DNA from: Alphaproteobacteria bacterium
GTDB taxonomy: Bacteria; Pseudomonadota; Alphaproteobacteria; Micropepsales; Micropepsaceae
Direction of reading: 5' to 3'
Length of the DNA: 64,000 nt
Assembly: GCA_019245415.1 (NCBI GenBank)
Contig: JAFARO010000010.1
Span: 1-64,000, forward strand
In this document: piece by piece, positions 17,166 to 27,342 of the stretch
How positions within the stretch are numbered: the first letter of the stretch is position 1
Layout of the letters: every line of letters starts with the position of its first letter
Notes under the pieces: model-generated
What the model was told of the DNA's origin: nothing
Database searches by the model: none
What the model saw: only the letters and a program-made list of their open reading frames with translations
Program-made: the position numbers and the translations under genes

Positions 17166-18419
17166 TTAATCCCCCACTCCGAAATAGCTCAGATGCCAGC
17201 CCATCTCTTCCTCGCGCAGGGGAAAGCCGACACCGCCGCGCGCGGGGAGGAGCTCGTCGGCGGGCAGCTTCATCACGAAGCGCTGGATCTTGAACGAGGC
17301 GCGCATGCTCAAGCCCGCGCGCCAGCACAACGCGGTCACCGGCTTTGCCGAGCGCGTCAGCAGGATGCGCCGCACCGTCCGGTCGCTGCACCGCGCCAGC
17401 CTTGCCAGCGCGAAGACGATGGTCTCGCGCTTGACGGCCTCGGCGGCGGCCTCGACGAAATCTTCGTCGAGCGTCCCGAGCTTTGCGGCGCGGTCGACCT
17501 CGTCGAAGGCGGCGCGGTTCTGCGACGGCTCGAGCTCGCCTTCCTCGGCGCGGATGCGCACTTGACGCGCCAGCCAGGCTTTGGCGTCCTCGTCCAGATT
17601 GCGCCGCTGGGCCAGCCTTTCGACCATCTCGACGCAGACGAATCCGGCCAGCCGCTTGATCGCGCGCTGCGACAGCTCGGCGCGCACGCACAGCGCGTTC
17701 TGCCACACGCTGATGCGCTCGGCCTGGTCGATGATGGCGTCGAGCGTGCGCTCGCGGATCTTCGCGTCGGGATTGGAGAGCAGCGCCGACACGGCGGGAA
17801 TGTCGAGCGAGGAGACCACGGCGTCGGAAATCTCCGCGCTCACCGGCCGGCGCCGCGCGATCGCCGCCAGCACGCCATGCACCTTGCCCTCGGCGATGAT
17901 CTCCATCAGGTCGGCGTCGGAGAGCAGCGGCGAATATTCCAGGATCGGCACCGCGACGATCGCCTCGACGTCGCGCGCCAAGGCCTTGACCACATGCGCC
18001 GGTACGCAGTCCAGATGCTTGATCTCTTCGGCGAGGACGGCACGCACGCGCGGCACCTGGTCGCGCGCCAGCCGCTCGAGCGTCTCGATGGTGAGCGCCT
18101 GGATGTGCGCCGCCTCGGGCCGCGACAGGCCCGGCATCAGCCGCGCGATCTTGCGCGCGAGTTCGGCGCGGACGTCGTCCTCGCCGTCGTCGGCGAGATG
18201 ACGGTTGGCGCGGGCCGGCGCTGCGGGATTGGCGGCGACGGCGCGGCGCGTCTGGCTCTCGCCATGGCGGGCGAGGTAGTCGAGCACGTCCTCGCCGGCA
18301 TCGGTGCGCGCCGCCAGGTCATGGCGGGCCTCGCGCGCGCGCGCCTCGAGCAGATGCAACATCTCCTCCGGGCTCTTGCCGGGGGTCGGTTGGGGGCGCC
18401 GCGCGATGCTGCCGGTCAT
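17166..18419 (-). CDS. DUF2336 domain protein
   Basis: 417 aa alpha-helical protein of the DUF2336 family (PF10098-type), which is largely confined to alphaproteobacteria. HEAT-like repeats are apparent, for example LDYLARHGESQTRRAVAANP, EDDVRAELARKIARLMPG and DQVPRVRAVLAEEI; the C-terminus has the conserved LSMRASFKIQRFVMKLP. No signal peptide or TM helix. Function unknown. The 94-base divergent region to the HAD gene holds a perfect TTAA-N7-TTAA box 25 bases before this start. Confidence 0.85.
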   Translation of the reverse strand: MTGSIARRPQPTPGKSPEEMLHLLEARAREARHDLAARTDAGEDVLDYLARHGESQTRRAVAANPAAPARANRHLADDGEDDVRAELARKIARLMPGLSRPEAAHIQALTIETLERLARDQVPRVRAVLAEEIKHLDCVPAHVVKALARDVEAIVAVPILEYSPLLSDADLMEIIAEGKVHGVLAAIARRRPVSAEISDAVVSSLDIPAVSALLSNPDAKIRERTLDAIIDQAERISVWQNALCVRAELSQRAIKRLAGFVCVEMVERLAQRRNLDEDAKAWLARQVRIRAEEGELEPSQNRAAFDEVDRAAKLGTLDEDFVEAAAEAVKRETIVFALARLARCSDRTVRRILLTRSAKPVTALCWRAGLSMRASFKIQRFVMKLPADELLPARGGVGFPLREEEMGWHLSYFGVGD

Positions 18420-18443
18420 TGCCGGATTTTCGCCCCTGTCGCC

Positions 18444-18458
18444 TTAAGCGCGCATTAA
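18444..18458. promoter_or_regulatory. CtrA-type box between DUF2336 and HAD genes
   Basis: TTAA-GCGCGCA-TTAA, the exact palindromic consensus TTAA-N7-TTAA of the cell-cycle regulator CtrA. It sits in a divergent promoter region and could act on either gene. Confidence 0.55.
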
Positions 18459-18513
18459 GCCGCATGGTTGCCCAAAGCTTGCGCCGATCGCCGCGCTTGC
18501 CCATGCTGCACCC

Positions 18514-19218
18514 ATGCAGGCGGCGCAATTCCAGCAGGAGCGGGCGGATTTCCGCCATGTCGAGGCCTGGATCTTCGATCTCGACAACACGCTTTATCGC
18601 GCCGACAGCCGCATCTTCGAGCAGATCGACGCGCGCATGGCGGCCTATGTGGCGCGGCTGCTGGGCGTAGACGCCGACGACGCCAGGCGCGTCCAGAAGG
18701 CCTATTACCGCGACCATGGCACCACCTTGAACGGGCTCATGCAGCGCCATGGCGTCGATCCGGAAGAATTCCTCGCTCAGGTGCACGACATCGACCTTGC
18801 GGCGCTGGCGCCGTCGCCCGCGCTGAATCGCGCGATCGGCGCGCTTCCGGGGCGGCGCTTCGTCTTCACCAATGGCTGCCGCAGCCACGCCGCGCGCGTG
18901 CTCGACCGCATCGGACTCACTCCACACATCGACGAGATCTGGGACATCCGCACCACGCAGTTCCAGCCCAAGCCTTTCCCCTCCGCCTATGACACGGTGG
19001 TCGCGCAGGCGAAGCTGGCGCCGGCGCGCGCGGCGATGTTCGACGATCTCAGGCCCAATCTGGCGCCGGCCCGCGCGCTGGGCATGACCACGGTCTGGAT
19101 CGACACCGGCTCGGTGTGGGCGACGCAAGGCCCGCAAGCCGAGAGCGGCGCGGCGCACAGCGATCACGTCACGCGCGACTTGAGCGAATTCCTGCACGCC
19201 ATCAGGATCGGGCCATGA
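18514..19218 (+). CDS. HAD-family pyrimidine 5'-nucleotidase
   Basis: 234 aa HAD-superfamily phosphatase. Motif I is FDLDNTLY (nucleophile and acid Asp), motif II FTNG, motif III Lys in [10 protein letters not shown], motif [11 protein letters not shown]. The LDNTLY form with a helical cap is typical of pyrimidine 5'-nucleotidases of the SDT1/YjjG type. The stop overlaps the dapD start by ATGA. True substrate not known from sequence. Confidence 0.87.
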   Translation: MQAAQFQQERADFRHVEAWIFDLDNTLYRADSRIFEQIDARMAAYVARLLGVDADDARRVQKAYYRDHGTTLNGLMQRHGVDPEEFLAQVHDIDLAALAPSPALNRAIGALPGRRFVFTNGCRSHAARVLDRIGLTPHIDEIWDIRTTQFQPKPFPSAYDTVVAQAKLAPARAAMFDDLRPNLAPARALGMTTVWIDTGSVWATQGPQAESGAAHSDHVTRDLSEFLHAIRIGP

Positions 19219-20015
19219 CTCTCGCCGCCATCATCGAATCCGCCTGGGAGAACCGCGACGCGCTGTCGCCGCAGACGACCGGCGCGGCGCGCGAGGCGGT
19301 CGAGCAGGCGCTCGACGATCTCGATGCCGGCCGCGCGCGCGTCGCCGAAAAGACGGGCGGCGAATGGGTCGTGCATCAGTGGCTCAAGAAGGCGGTGCTG
19401 CTTTCCTTCCGCCTCGGCGCCATGCGGCGCATCGAAGGCGGCTGGGACAAGGTCGATCTCAAATTCGTGGGCTGGGACGAGGCGCGCTTTGCGACCGCGG
19501 GCTTTCGCGTCGTGCCGGGCGCGATCGTGCGCCGCTCGGCCTTCGTCGCCAAAGGCGCGGTCCTGATGCCGTGCTTCGTCAATGTCGGCGCCCATGTCGG
19601 CGAGAATACTATGGTCGACACCTGGTCGACGGTGGGCTCCTGCGCGCAGATCGGGCGCAACTGCCATCTGTCCGGCGGCGTCGGCATCGGCGGGGTGCTC
19701 GAGCCGGTGCAGGCCGCGCCCACCATCGTCGAGGACGATTGCTTCATCGGCGCCCGCTCGGAAGTGGCCGAAGGCGTGATCGTGGGCCAGGGCTCGGTGC
19801 TGTCGATGGGCGTGTTCTTGACCGCCTCGACGCGCATCGTCGACCGCGCCAGCGGAGAAATCTTCCAGGGCCGCGTGCCGCCCTATTCGGTGGTCGTGCC
19901 CGGCACGCTGCCGCAAGGGGGCGATCGCCCCGCGCTCGCCTGCGCCGTCATCGTCAAGCGCGTCGACGAGCGCACCCGCGCCAAGACCTCGATCAACGAG
20001 CTTCTCAGGGAATAG
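19215..20015 (+). CDS. dapD: 2,3,4,5-tetrahydropyridine-2,6-dicarboxylate N-succinyltransferase
   Basis: Lysine and meso-diaminopimelate pathway enzyme: transfers succinate from succinyl-CoA to tetrahydrodipicolinate. 266 aa. An N-terminal helical domain is followed by a left-handed beta-helix (hexapeptide repeats, about 100-230) with [20 protein letters not shown] and [11 protein letters not shown], which hold the catalytic and CoA-binding residues. Start ATG 19215, coupled to the HAD gene. dapE lies 2 kb downstream on the same strand, after the DUF805 pair and one opposed gene. Confidence 0.96.
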   Translation: MTLAAIIESAWENRDALSPQTTGAAREAVEQALDDLDAGRARVAEKTGGEWVVHQWLKKAVLLSFRLGAMRRIEGGWDKVDLKFVGWDEARFATAGFRVVPGAIVRRSAFVAKGAVLMPCFVNVGAHVGENTMVDTWSTVGSCAQIGRNCHLSGGVGIGGVLEPVQAAPTIVEDDCFIGARSEVAEGVIVGQGSVLSMGVFLTASTRIVDRASGEIFQGRVPPYSVVVPGTLPQGGDRPALACAVIVKRVDERTRAKTSINELLRE

Positions 20016-20076
20016 CGGGACTCATGCGCTGGGGCAATATCTCTTTAGCTTCAAGGGCCGCATCAACCGCGCGAAG

Positions 20077-20565
20077 ATGTGGCTGTTTTTTGCCGTTGCT
20101 GTCGTCTTCGAATTCGTTGCGCTTGCGCTCGCCTTTTTGACCTACGCCATTGTGAATGCGATGGGGATCGTCCAGGTCGACCCCGACACGCAAACGGGAT
20201 CGCCCGCGTTCGGAAAGGCGATTTTCATCGCGGGTCTCACGTTCTTTGTCGCGATCTACGGCATGTACTTCGCCGTCGGCATCAAAAGACTGCATGACCG
20301 CAATCGAAGCGGCTGGTGGATTTTGCCGTTTTACGTCGTTCCTACAGCGGCGATCGGATTGGCCGAAGTCATCGCACCGGCAGATGGACCTTCGCCGTCT
20401 GCGATACGCATGATACTTGCCGCAGTTTTCGCCGTAGTCGGACTAGGACTGTCCGTGTGGGGCTTCGTCGAGATGTATTTCCTGCGCGGCACCAGGGGCG
20501 CCAACCGTTTCGGGCCCGATCCGATGGCGCCCCCCGCTTCCCCGCACGCGGCCGATATGGGATGA
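20077..20565 (+). CDS. DUF805 membrane protein, first copy, with damaged 5' end
   Basis: 162 aa from ATG 20077; three or four TM helices and the family motif GIKRLHDRNRSGWW, then GFVEMYFLRGTRGANRFGPDP. The conserved DUF805 start is encoded upstream in this frame from CTG 20029 (GQYLFSFKGRINRAKMW), but the natural ATG at 20024 is one base out of frame. The paralogue downstream starts MNWGNYLFGFQGRINRAKIW. A single base missing between 20033 and 20040 would explain this. Either the gene is a recent frameshift mutant, a sequencing error is present, or it starts at CTG 20029 or ATG 20077. Confidence 0.75.
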   Translation: MWLFFAVAVVFEFVALALAFLTYAIVNAMGIVQVDPDTQTGSPAFGKAIFIAGLTFFVAIYGMYFAVGIKRLHDRNRSGWWILPFYVVPTAAIGLAEVIAPADGPSPSAIRMILAAVFAVVGLGLSVWGFVEMYFLRGTRGANRFGPDPMAPPASPHAADMG

Positions 20566-20591
20566 TGCGCCCTTACGCGGAGGGGCAGGCC

Positions 20592-21119
20592 ATGAACTGG
20601 GGCAATTATCTTTTCGGATTTCAGGGCCGGATCAATCGCGCCAAGATCTGGCTGTTCGTGCTGATCGCGATCGTGGTCTACATCGTCTATTTCACGGCCG
20701 TTGCGGTCGTCTTCGGCGGCTCCATCGTGGCGATGGTCAAGGGCGGACCTGCCGGGATGATGGCGGGCGGCGCCACGATCGGGGCGGCTGCCCTGGCCTC
20801 GATTCTGCTCTATCTGATAGTGCTCTATTGCGGCATCGCGGTCAGCGTGAAGCGCCTGCACGACCGCAACAAGAGCGCGTGGTGGATCGTCGTCTTCATC
20901 GTGATTCCCATCGTGCTCAGCTGGATCAATCTGGCGACCATGCTTTCCGCGATGAACGCCGGCGCCAACGCGGCTGCTCCAAATCCGATGATGTCCCTGG
21001 TGGGCGTCGCCTCGCTGATCCTCAGCATCTGGGGGTTCGTAGAGCTCTATTGCCTGCGCGGCACGGAGGGACCCAACGCTTACGGGCCCGATCCGCTGGC
21101 GGGCGAATCGGCGGCGTAA
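20592..21119 (+). CDS. DUF805 membrane protein, second copy
   Basis: 175 aa inner membrane protein. It opens MNWGNYLFGFQGRINR, the typical DUF805 start, has about four TM helices, and carries VSVKRLHDRNKSAWW and GFVELYCLRGTEGPNAYGPDP. Start ATG 20592 with GGAGGGG at 20579. Tandem paralogue of the previous gene. DUF805 function is unknown. Confidence 0.88.
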   Translation: MNWGNYLFGFQGRINRAKIWLFVLIAIVVYIVYFTAVAVVFGGSIVAMVKGGPAGMMAGGATIGAAALASILLYLIVLYCGIAVSVKRLHDRNKSAWWIVVFIVIPIVLSWINLATMLSAMNAGANAAAPNPMMSLVGVASLILSIWGFVELYCLRGTEGPNAYGPDPLAGESAA

Positions 21120-21429
21120 GGCTGATCGTTTCGCCGCGCCGCAGCAAAAATAAATCCGGCACCCCCCCTTGAACCGTCACGGTCGAATTCCCATTTCGGC
21201 TAAATCCCCACAGGTGCGAGACGACGGAACCGGCTCCACCGCGGCGTGCGAAAGCGCGCGGCGCGGCTGGGTTCTTTGTGTTCTCGAAGATGAAGGAAGA
21301 CCGCGACGAACCCAGCGAAAAAATAAATCTTGCCGCTTGCTGCGATGCACAAAAAAAGCCTCGCGTCCCGATCGACGCCCGTATTGCGTCCGAAACGAGC
21401 CTTGAATTCGTCGCTCCGGGAAGAGCGAA
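21120..21429. other. 310-bp gap without a convincing gene
   Basis: No open frame here looks like a protein. It holds a sigma32-like promoter on the plus strand at 21168-21196 and an inverted repeat GCTGGGTTC (21266-21274) / GAACCCAGC (21308-21316) enclosing 33 bases, followed by an A-rich run. A non-coding RNA or a gene remnant is possible; neither can be shown. Confidence 0.4.
21168..21196 (+). promoter_or_regulatory. Sigma32 (RpoH)-like promoter without an obvious gene
   Basis: CTTGAA, 16-base spacer, CCCATTT. This fits the heat-shock consensus CTTGAA-N13-17-CCCCATNT apart from one C. It points into 200 bases without a credible gene on this strand. Confidence 0.4.
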
Positions 21430-21852
21430 CTAAGCTTCCTTGTAGAGCCAGGCACCGGCCAGCGTTGCGGCGACGATCTCGACGAGGCCGACGCCGATCA
21501 GGATCAAGAACATCGAGACCGGAAAAATGCCCATGATAGTCGGCATGCCGTCGGCCAGCAGGTACAGCGTCACCCAGGTCAGCAGCCCGGCATAGATCGC
21601 CGTCGTCGGTCCGGCGCCGAAACGCGGGCGCAGCGCGGCATAGGTCCACACCGCCACGATGCCGCTGACGAAACCGAAGACGTTGAAGGCGACGATCTGC
21701 TTGACGTCGAAGACGGACCGGTTGAGCGAAGCCATCTGGTCGTTCCAGCGGTCCGCCAGCACGATGCCGTTCAAGATGAACTCGATGAGGTTGATGATGA
21801 CGCCCGCGACCAGCCCGCCGAGGACGACGCGGCCCAAGTTGATCCTGCCCAT
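21430..21852 (-). CDS. Conserved hypothetical membrane protein, four TM helices
   Basis: 140 aa. Starts [20 protein letters not shown] and has hydrophobic segments at about 7-28, 53-73, 81-101 and 110-133, with a cytoplasmic KEA end. No known motif recognised. Start ATG 21852 with GGGAGGGG upstream. Divergent from dapE, with about 100 bases between the starts. Confidence 0.75.
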   Translation of the reverse strand: MGRINLGRVVLGGLVAGVIINLIEFILNGIVLADRWNDQMASLNRSVFDVKQIVAFNVFGFVSGIVAVWTYAALRPRFGAGPTTAIYAGLLTWVTLYLLADGMPTIMGIFPVSMFLILIGVGLVEIVAATLAGAWLYKEA

Positions 21853-21956
21853 GGCGAATCCCCTCCCAGAGAAGGCGCGAGTCTGCCATGCGCCGGGGGC
21901 GGGCGCCATCGGGCCTGAGGTTTCCCGCCGCTCGGATTGTGTGTAAATCGCCGGCC

Positions 21957-23111
21957 ATGGACGCGGTCGCGCTCGCGCAAGCCCTGATTCGCTGCCCCTC
22001 GGTGACGCCGAAGGACGAAGGCGCGCTTGGCGTGCTGGAAGCCGCGCTTGCGCCGCTGGGCTTCGCATGCCACCGCCTGCGGTTCGAGGGCGACGGCACC
22101 GCGCCGGTCGACAATCTCTATGCCCGCATCGGGTCCGCGGCGCCCCATTTCTGCTTCGCCGGCCATACCGACGTGGTGCCGCCGGGGGACTCGTCGCTAT
22201 GGCGTCACGATCCCTTCGGCGCCGAGATCGCGGACGGCACCCTTTATGGCCGTGGCGCAGCGGACATGAAATCCGCCATTGCCGCCTTCGTGCAGGCGGC
22301 GGCGCGGCATCTGGCGAAAGGAGCGCTCAACGGCTCGATCAGCCTGCTCATCACCGGCGACGAAGAGGGCGTTGCGATCAACGGCACGGCCAAGGTTCTC
22401 GACTGGCTGAAAGCGCGCGGCGAGACGCTCGATCATTGCGTCGTCGGCGAACCGACCTCGACGGCGGCAGCCGGCGACACCATCAAGATCGGCCGCCGCG
22501 GCTCGCTCACGGCGCGCATCCGGGTCAGGGGTACACAGGGCCATGTCGGCTATCCGCACAAGGCGAAGAATCCGATACCGGCAATGGCCAAGCTGATCGG
22601 CGCGCTGTCGGGAAAGGCGATCGATCCGGGTACGGATCATTTCGAGCCCTCGACCTTGTCCTTCACCACCGTCGATGTCGGCAATCCGGCCGGCAACGTC
22701 ATCCCCGCCGAGGCGAGGGCGCAATTGAACATCCGCTTCAACGACAGGCAGTCCCACGACGCGCTCGAAGACTGGATCCGCGGCGAAGCCGATGCCGTCG
22801 CCGCGCGCAGCGGCTGCGAGATCGCGATCGCCTTCGAACGCGGCGGCCAGGTGTTCCTGACCAAGCCTGGGCCGTTCGTCAACCTCCTCGCCGATGCCAC
22901 GGAGAACGTGACGGGTGCACGGCCGGCGCTGTCGACCACCGGCGGCACTTCGGATGCGCGCTTTATAAAATCGCATTGTCCGGTGGCCGAGCTCGGCCTG
23001 CCCGGCGGCACCATGCACAAGGCCGACGAATGCGTGCCGGTCGCCGAGATCCAGCGCTTGAGCGCGATCTATGCCGAGCTGCTTCAGCGCTACTTCGCGG
23101 CGCCGCCATGA
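21957..23111 (+). CDS. dapE: Succinyl-diaminopimelate desuccinylase
   Basis: Zinc metallohydrolase (M20) that removes succinate from N-succinyl-L,L-diaminopimelate. 384 aa. Metal ligands are in [25 protein letters not shown] and the C-terminal [13 protein letters not shown]; the dimerisation domain contains [19 protein letters not shown] 21957 is the first start consistent with family length. The stop overlaps murI by ATGA, joining two cell wall precursor genes. Confidence 0.95.
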   Translation: MDAVALAQALIRCPSVTPKDEGALGVLEAALAPLGFACHRLRFEGDGTAPVDNLYARIGSAAPHFCFAGHTDVVPPGDSSLWRHDPFGAEIADGTLYGRGAADMKSAIAAFVQAAARHLAKGALNGSISLLITGDEEGVAINGTAKVLDWLKARGETLDHCVVGEPTSTAAAGDTIKIGRRGSLTARIRVRGTQGHVGYPHKAKNPIPAMAKLIGALSGKAIDPGTDHFEPSTLSFTTVDVGNPAGNVIPAEARAQLNIRFNDRQSHDALEDWIRGEADAVAARSGCEIAIAFERGGQVFLTKPGPFVNLLADATENVTGARPALSTTGGTSDARFIKSHCPVAELGLPGGTMHKADECVPVAEIQRLSAIYAELLQRYFAAPP

Positions 23112-23911
23112 AGGACGCGGCCATCGGCGTCTTCGATTCGGGCATGGGTGGATTGACGGTGATGCGGGCGCTTATGGCGGGGATGCCGTCGGAGAGTTTC
23201 GTCTATCTGGGCGACACCGCGCGGCTTCCCTACGGCACCAAGGGCGCCGACACGGTGACGCGCTATGCCGTGCAGGCGGTGTCGGCGCTGGTCAAGCGCA
23301 AGATCAAGCTGCTGGTCGTCGCCTGCAACACCGCCTCGGGCGTGGCGCTGCCGGCGTTGAACGAGGCGTTCGCTCCGCTGCCGGTGATCGACGTGATCGC
23401 GCCAGGTGCCGAGGCCGCGCTTGCGGCGTCGCCCCAAGGCCCCATCGCGGTGATCGCGACGGAGGGAACGGTGCGCGCCGGCGCCTATGAACGCGCCATC
23501 CGCGCGCGCGCGCCTAAGGTGCCGGTGCTGCAGCAAGCCTGCCCCTTGCTCGTGCCGCTCGCGGAAGAAGGCCTGATCGAGGGTGCCATCGTCGATCTTG
23601 CGATCCATCGCTATCTCGATTCCCTTCTCGAGCGCGCGCCGGCGGCGTTGGTGCTGGGCTGCACGCACTATCCGGTCTTGCGCGACGCCATCGCGCGCAT
23701 CGCCGGGCCCGACATCGTTCTCGTCGACAGTGCCGCGACCGTGGCGCTCGCCGTGGAGAGGCGCCTGGCGCAGGACGGATTGCTGCGCGAAGGCCCGCCG
23801 ATGCCGCACCGCTTCCTCGCGACCGACGCTGCCAAACGCTTCGCCCGCATCGGCGAGATTTTCCTCGGCCAGCGCATCGCGCCGGGAAGCGTGGAGCTGG
23901 TGGATTTGTGA
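23108..23911 (+). CDS. murI: Glutamate racemase
   Basis: Makes D-glutamate for peptidoglycan. 267 aa. [16 protein letters not shown] at the N-terminus, catalytic Cys in VACNTAS and in LGCTHYP, and [11 protein letters not shown]. Coupled to dapE. It faces truA on the other strand with only 4 bases between the stops. Confidence 0.95.
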   Translation: MKDAAIGVFDSGMGGLTVMRALMAGMPSESFVYLGDTARLPYGTKGADTVTRYAVQAVSALVKRKIKLLVVACNTASGVALPALNEAFAPLPVIDVIAPGAEAALAASPQGPIAVIATEGTVRAGAYERAIRARAPKVPVLQQACPLLVPLAEEGLIEGAIVDLAIHRYLDSLLERAPAALVLGCTHYPVLRDAIARIAGPDIVLVDSAATVALAVERRLAQDGLLREGPPMPHRFLATDAAKRFARIGEIFLGQRIAPGSVELVDL

Positions 23912-23915
23912 GCGC

Positions 23916-24653
23916 CTAGTACTCCACCTTGACCAGATAGAGTCCGTCCGGCGGTGCGACGGGGCCGCAGGCGCTGCGGTCGCGGGCGGCGAGAGCGTCG
24001 CCGAGAGTGCGCGGCCGCCATTTGCCTTCGCCGACGAGTTTCAGGCTGCCCACCATCGAGCGCACCTGGTGATGCAGAAAGGAGCGCGCCGCTGCGTTGA
24101 CGTGGATCTCCTCGCCCACGCGCGAAACGTCGAGCCGCTCCAAAGTCTTCACCGGCGACTTGGCCTGGCATTCGGCGGCGCGGAAGGTGGTGAAGTCGTG
24201 GCTCCCGATCAGCGCCCGGGCTGCGGCGTGCATCGCCTCGGCATCGAGTTCGCGCACCACATGCCAGACGCGGTTCTTCTCCAGCGCTGGCGGCGCGCGC
24301 CGACAGAGGATGCGATAGAGGTAGTGCCGCTTCGTGGCCGAGAAGCGCGCATGGAATTGCTCCTCGACGCGCGCGGCATCCAGCACCACGACCGGCGCCG
24401 GGCGCAGGAAATGGTTGAGCGCGTCGCGCACCTTGCCGGGAGCAAAGTCCTTGTCGAGATCGAAATGCGCCACCTGCGCCAAAGCGTGCACGCCGGCATC
24501 GGTGCGGCCGGCACCGGTCACCGTGACGCGCTCGGAAGAGAATTTGGAGATCGCCTCCTCCAGCGCACCCTGCACCGACGCGCCATTGTCCTGCCGCTGC
24601 CAGCCGACGAACAGCGCGCCGTCATATTCGAGGATCAGACGATAGCGGGGCAT
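23916..24653 (-). CDS. truA: tRNA pseudouridine(38-40) synthase
   Basis: 245 aa. Converts U38-U40 in the tRNA anticodon arm. The catalytic Asp lies in [11 protein letters not shown]; other family motifs are [12 protein letters not shown], the [10 protein letters not shown] stretch and [13 protein letters not shown]. Start ATG 24653; it lies 25 bases after fmt, so def, fmt and truA probably form one unit on the minus strand. Confidence 0.95.
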   Translation of the reverse strand: MPRYRLILEYDGALFVGWQRQDNGASVQGALEEAISKFSSERVTVTGAGRTDAGVHALAQVAHFDLDKDFAPGKVRDALNHFLRPAPVVVLDAARVEEQFHARFSATKRHYLYRILCRRAPPALEKNRVWHVVRELDAEAMHAAARALIGSHDFTTFRAAECQAKSPVKTLERLDVSRVGEEIHVNAAARSFLHHQVRSMVGSLKLVGEGKWRPRTLGDALAARDRSACGPVAPPDGLYLVKVEY

Positions 24654-24678
24654 GGGCTTGACGGAATTATATGGAGCA

Positions 24679-25596
24679 TCAGGACAGACACTCTCCCATC
24701 TTGAGCGCAAAGCCACGCAGCAATTCGGCTGCGCTCATCGCGGCCTTTCCGGCGCGCTGCAGCCGGACGAGACGCAGCGCGCCTTCGCCGCAGGCAACGG
24801 CGAGTGCGTCGTCGAGCAGCGTGCCCGGCGCGCCGCTGCCATCGGCGGGCTCGGCGTAGAGAATCTTCAGCCGCTCCCCTTTGGCCATGGTCCAGGCGCC
24901 GGGAGAAGGCGAAAGCCCGCGGATCAGACAATCGATTTCGCGGGCGGATTTCGTCCAGTCGATGCGGGCTTCGTCCTTGTCGATCTTCTTGGCATAGGTG
25001 ACGCCGTCTCTCGCCTGCGGCACGGCCTCGATCGAGCCGCGCTCCAGCGCCGCTAGCGCGCGCGCCGTCAGATCGGCCCCGAGCTGCGCAAGCTCGTCGT
25101 GCAGTTCGCCATAGGTCTTGCGCGCGACGCTCACGCGTTCGGCCATCAGAACCGGACCGGTGTCGAGGCCTTCATCCATGCGCATGACCATCGCGCCAGT
25201 CTCGGCATCGCCGGCCATGATGGCGCGCTGGATCGGGGCGGCGCCGCGCCAGCGCGGCAGCAGCGAGGCGTGCAGGTTGAAACAGCCGAGCCGCGGCGCC
25301 TCGAGGATCGCCTTGGGCAGGATCAGCCCATAGGCGACGACCACCGCCGCATCGAGCGCGAGCGCGGCAAACAGCTCCTGCTGCGCAGGGTCGCGCAGGC
25401 TTGCCGGCGTGCGCACCGCCAGATGGGAGGCCAAGGCGAATCTATGCACCGGCGAGGGCTCGGTCTCGAAGCCGCGCCCTTTGGGACGCGGCGGCTGGCA
25501 ATAGACGCAAGCGATCTCGTGACCCTGCGTCATCAAGGCTGCGAGCGTCGGCACCGCGAAATCCGGCGTGCCGAGAAAGGCGAGGCGCAAGGTCAT
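24679..25596 (-). CDS. fmt: Methionyl-tRNA formyltransferase
   Basis: 305 aa. Formylates initiator Met-tRNA with 10-formyl-THF. [14 protein letters not shown] at the N-terminus, the formyltransferase signature [19 protein letters not shown], and Asp in MDEGLDTGP. The C-terminal OB-like domain follows from about residue 205. ATG 25596 chosen over a GTG at 25602. Works with def, encoded just upstream. Confidence 0.95.
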   Translation of the reverse strand: MTLRLAFLGTPDFAVPTLAALMTQGHEIACVYCQPPRPKGRGFETEPSPVHRFALASHLAVRTPASLRDPAQQELFAALALDAAVVVAYGLILPKAILEAPRLGCFNLHASLLPRWRGAAPIQRAIMAGDAETGAMVMRMDEGLDTGPVLMAERVSVARKTYGELHDELAQLGADLTARALAALERGSIEAVPQARDGVTYAKKIDKDEARIDWTKSAREIDCLIRGLSPSPGAWTMAKGERLKILYAEPADGSGAPGTLLDDALAVACGEGALRLVRLQRAGKAAMSAAELLRGFALKMGECLS

Positions 25597-25601
25597 CGCC
25601 A

Positions 25602-25683
25602 CACCCTTCGAGGCCCGCCCGCGTCATGCTGAGGTGCACCGCGAAGCGGTGCCTCGAAGCACGCGGGCGGGCACCTCAGGGTG
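25602..25683. repeat. Palindromic REP-like repeat between def and fmt
   Basis: Long imperfect hairpin: CACCC...GAGGCCCGCCCGCGT on the left pairs with ACGCGGGCGGG...CCTCAGGGTG on the right, around an inner TGCACCGC-GAAG-GCGGTGCC hairpin. Belongs to the GCTGAGGTGC / CCTCGAAGCAC class of dispersed repeats seen in alphaproteobacterial intergenic DNA. Confidence 0.65.
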
Positions 25684-25714
25684 ACGCCCATTTCTTTGAA
25701 TCCCCGAAGAGCAC

Positions 25715-26233
25715 CTACCCCGTCTCCTTCAGCCGCTTGGCCTTGGCGAGCTTGCGCAGCGCCATGGAGCGCTTGAGCTTGGAGATGTGGTCGATGAACA
25801 GCACGCCTTCGAGATGGTCCATCTCGTGCTGCAGGCAGGTGGCGAGAAGCCCGTCGGCTTCCAGGCTCTGCTGGACACCCTCGCGGTCGAGATATTCGGC
25901 GCGGATGTGCGCCGGCCGCGCGACGTCTTCCCAGATCTCGGGGACGGAGAGACAACCCTCTTCGAACGTCGCCGTCTCTTCGCTCGCCCAGACGATCCTC
26001 GGATTGACGAAGGCGCGCGGATTTTTCTTGCCCGATTTCTGGTCGAGGTCCATGACGATGACGCGTTTGGGGACGCCGATCTGAATCGCCGCAAGCCCGA
26101 TGCCGTCGGCGGCGTACATAGACTCCGCCATGTCGTCGATCAGCGCGCGCAGGGCCTCGTCCACCGTCTCGACCTCGGTCGAGACCGCTTTGAGGCGCGG
26201 ATCGGGCGCGGTAAGGATGGGGCGGACGGCCAT
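25715..26233 (-). CDS. def: Peptide deformylase
   Basis: 172 aa iron/zinc hydrolase that removes the N-formyl group from new proteins. Motif 1 GIGLAAIQIG (GxGxAAxQ), motif 2 EGCLSVP with the metal Cys, and motif 3 QHEMDHLEG with the HExxH ligands. Start ATG 26233 rather than the longer frame to 26257. First gene of def-fmt-truA; a palindromic repeat separates it from fmt. Confidence 0.95.
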   Translation of the reverse strand: MAVRPILTAPDPRLKAVSTEVETVDEALRALIDDMAESMYAADGIGLAAIQIGVPKRVIVMDLDQKSGKKNPRAFVNPRIVWASEETATFEEGCLSVPEIWEDVARPAHIRAEYLDREGVQQSLEADGLLATCLQHEMDHLEGVLFIDHISKLKRSMALRKLAKAKRLKETG

Positions 26234-26283
26234 GGGGCTGAGATAGGTGAGCCTCACCTTTGGGTCAAGTTAACGGATAGGCG

Positions 26284-27342
26284 ATGGAATTCGGGCTGAT
26301 CCTGCTTGCCGCGGCGGTGGTGCTGGCGGCGCTTGTCCTGGCGGCGAGCTTCATGCGGGGAGCCGCCGCGCCGGGGGATGGCCGGCTCGATACGGTGATC
26401 GCCGCGCAGGGCGGGATCGCCGAACGCTTCCAGCAGAGTCTGGAGTCGCAGGCGCAATTGCAGAAGGCGCTGTCGGAGCGCATCGACGCGCTCAATGCCC
26501 GGCTGGGCGAGAGCTTGAACGAGACCGCGACCAGGACCGCCGAGACGCTCGGCGGCATCCAGACACGCCTGACGGTGATCGACGAGGCGCAGAAGAACAT
26601 CTCGGCGTTGTCGGGCCAGGTGGTATCGCTGCAGCAGGTGCTTTCCAACAAGCAGGCCCGCGGCGCCTTCGGCCAGGCGCAGATGGAAGAGATCGTGCGC
26701 GACGGCCTGCCCCCGACGCTCTACGATTTCCAGTTCACGCTCTCCAACCGCAACCGCCCCGACTGCGTCATCCGCATTCCCGGCAACAAGGCGCTGATCG
26801 TGATCGACTCCAAATTTCCGCTCGAATGCTTCGAGAGCGTGCGGAATGCGGCGACGGACGAGGAGCGCAAGGTGGCGGCAGCGCGCGTCCGCGGCGATGT
26901 CGGCAAGCACGTCGCCGATATCGCGCAGAAATATCTCATCCCCGGCGAGGTCCAGACGCCGGCGATCATGTTCGTGCCGTCTGAGTCGATCTATGCGGAC
27001 CTGCATGACGGTTTCGCCGACATGATCCAGAAGGCGCACCGCGCCCAGGTGATCGTGGTCTCGCCCAACATCTTGATGCTCGCGATCAACACCATCCAGA
27101 CGGTGATGAAGGACGCGCGCATGCGCGAGCAGGCGAGCCTGATCCAGAAGGAAGTGGGCAGCCTGGTCGCCGACGTGAAGCGGCTGGGCGAGCGCGTGCT
27201 CAAGCTGCAGGGCCATTTCGGGCAGGTTGAAGGCGACATAAAGGACATCGCGGTGTCGGCGGAAAAGATCGTGAGCCGCGGCGAGAAGATCCGTAACGTC
27301 GAACTCGGCGGCGAGACGCCGGCGCCATTGCCGCCGAACTAG
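26284..27342 (+). CDS. rmuC: DNA recombination protein RmuC
   Basis: 352 aa. An N-terminal TM helix (5-25) precedes a coiled coil (about 45-130) and the RmuC nuclease-like domain with [23 protein letters not shown] and [11 protein letters not shown]. RmuC limits inversions at short inverted repeats; the biochemical activity is not firmly known. Start ATG 26284 with GGATAGG. Its stop overlaps the convergent recR stop by four bases at a CTAG. Confidence 0.92.
   Translation: MEFGLILLAAAVVLAALVLAASFMRGAAAPGDGRLDTVIAAQGGIAERFQQSLESQAQLQKALSERIDALNARLGESLNETATRTAETLGGIQTRLTVIDEAQKNISALSGQVVSLQQVLSNKQARGAFGQAQMEEIVRDGLPPTLYDFQFTLSNRNRPDCVIRIPGNKALIVIDSKFPLECFESVRNAATDEERKVAAARVRGDVGKHVADIAQKYLIPGEVQTPAIMFVPSESIYADLHDGFADMIQKAHRAQVIVVSPNILMLAINTIQTVMKDARMREQASLIQKEVGSLVADVKRLGERVLKLQGHFGQVEGDIKDIAVSAEKIVSRGEKIRNVELGGETPAPLPPN

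Noticed and set aside
21169-21405. 78-codon open frame after the sigma32-like promoter
   Set aside because: It starts inside the promoter itself, has no SD and no protein-like composition.
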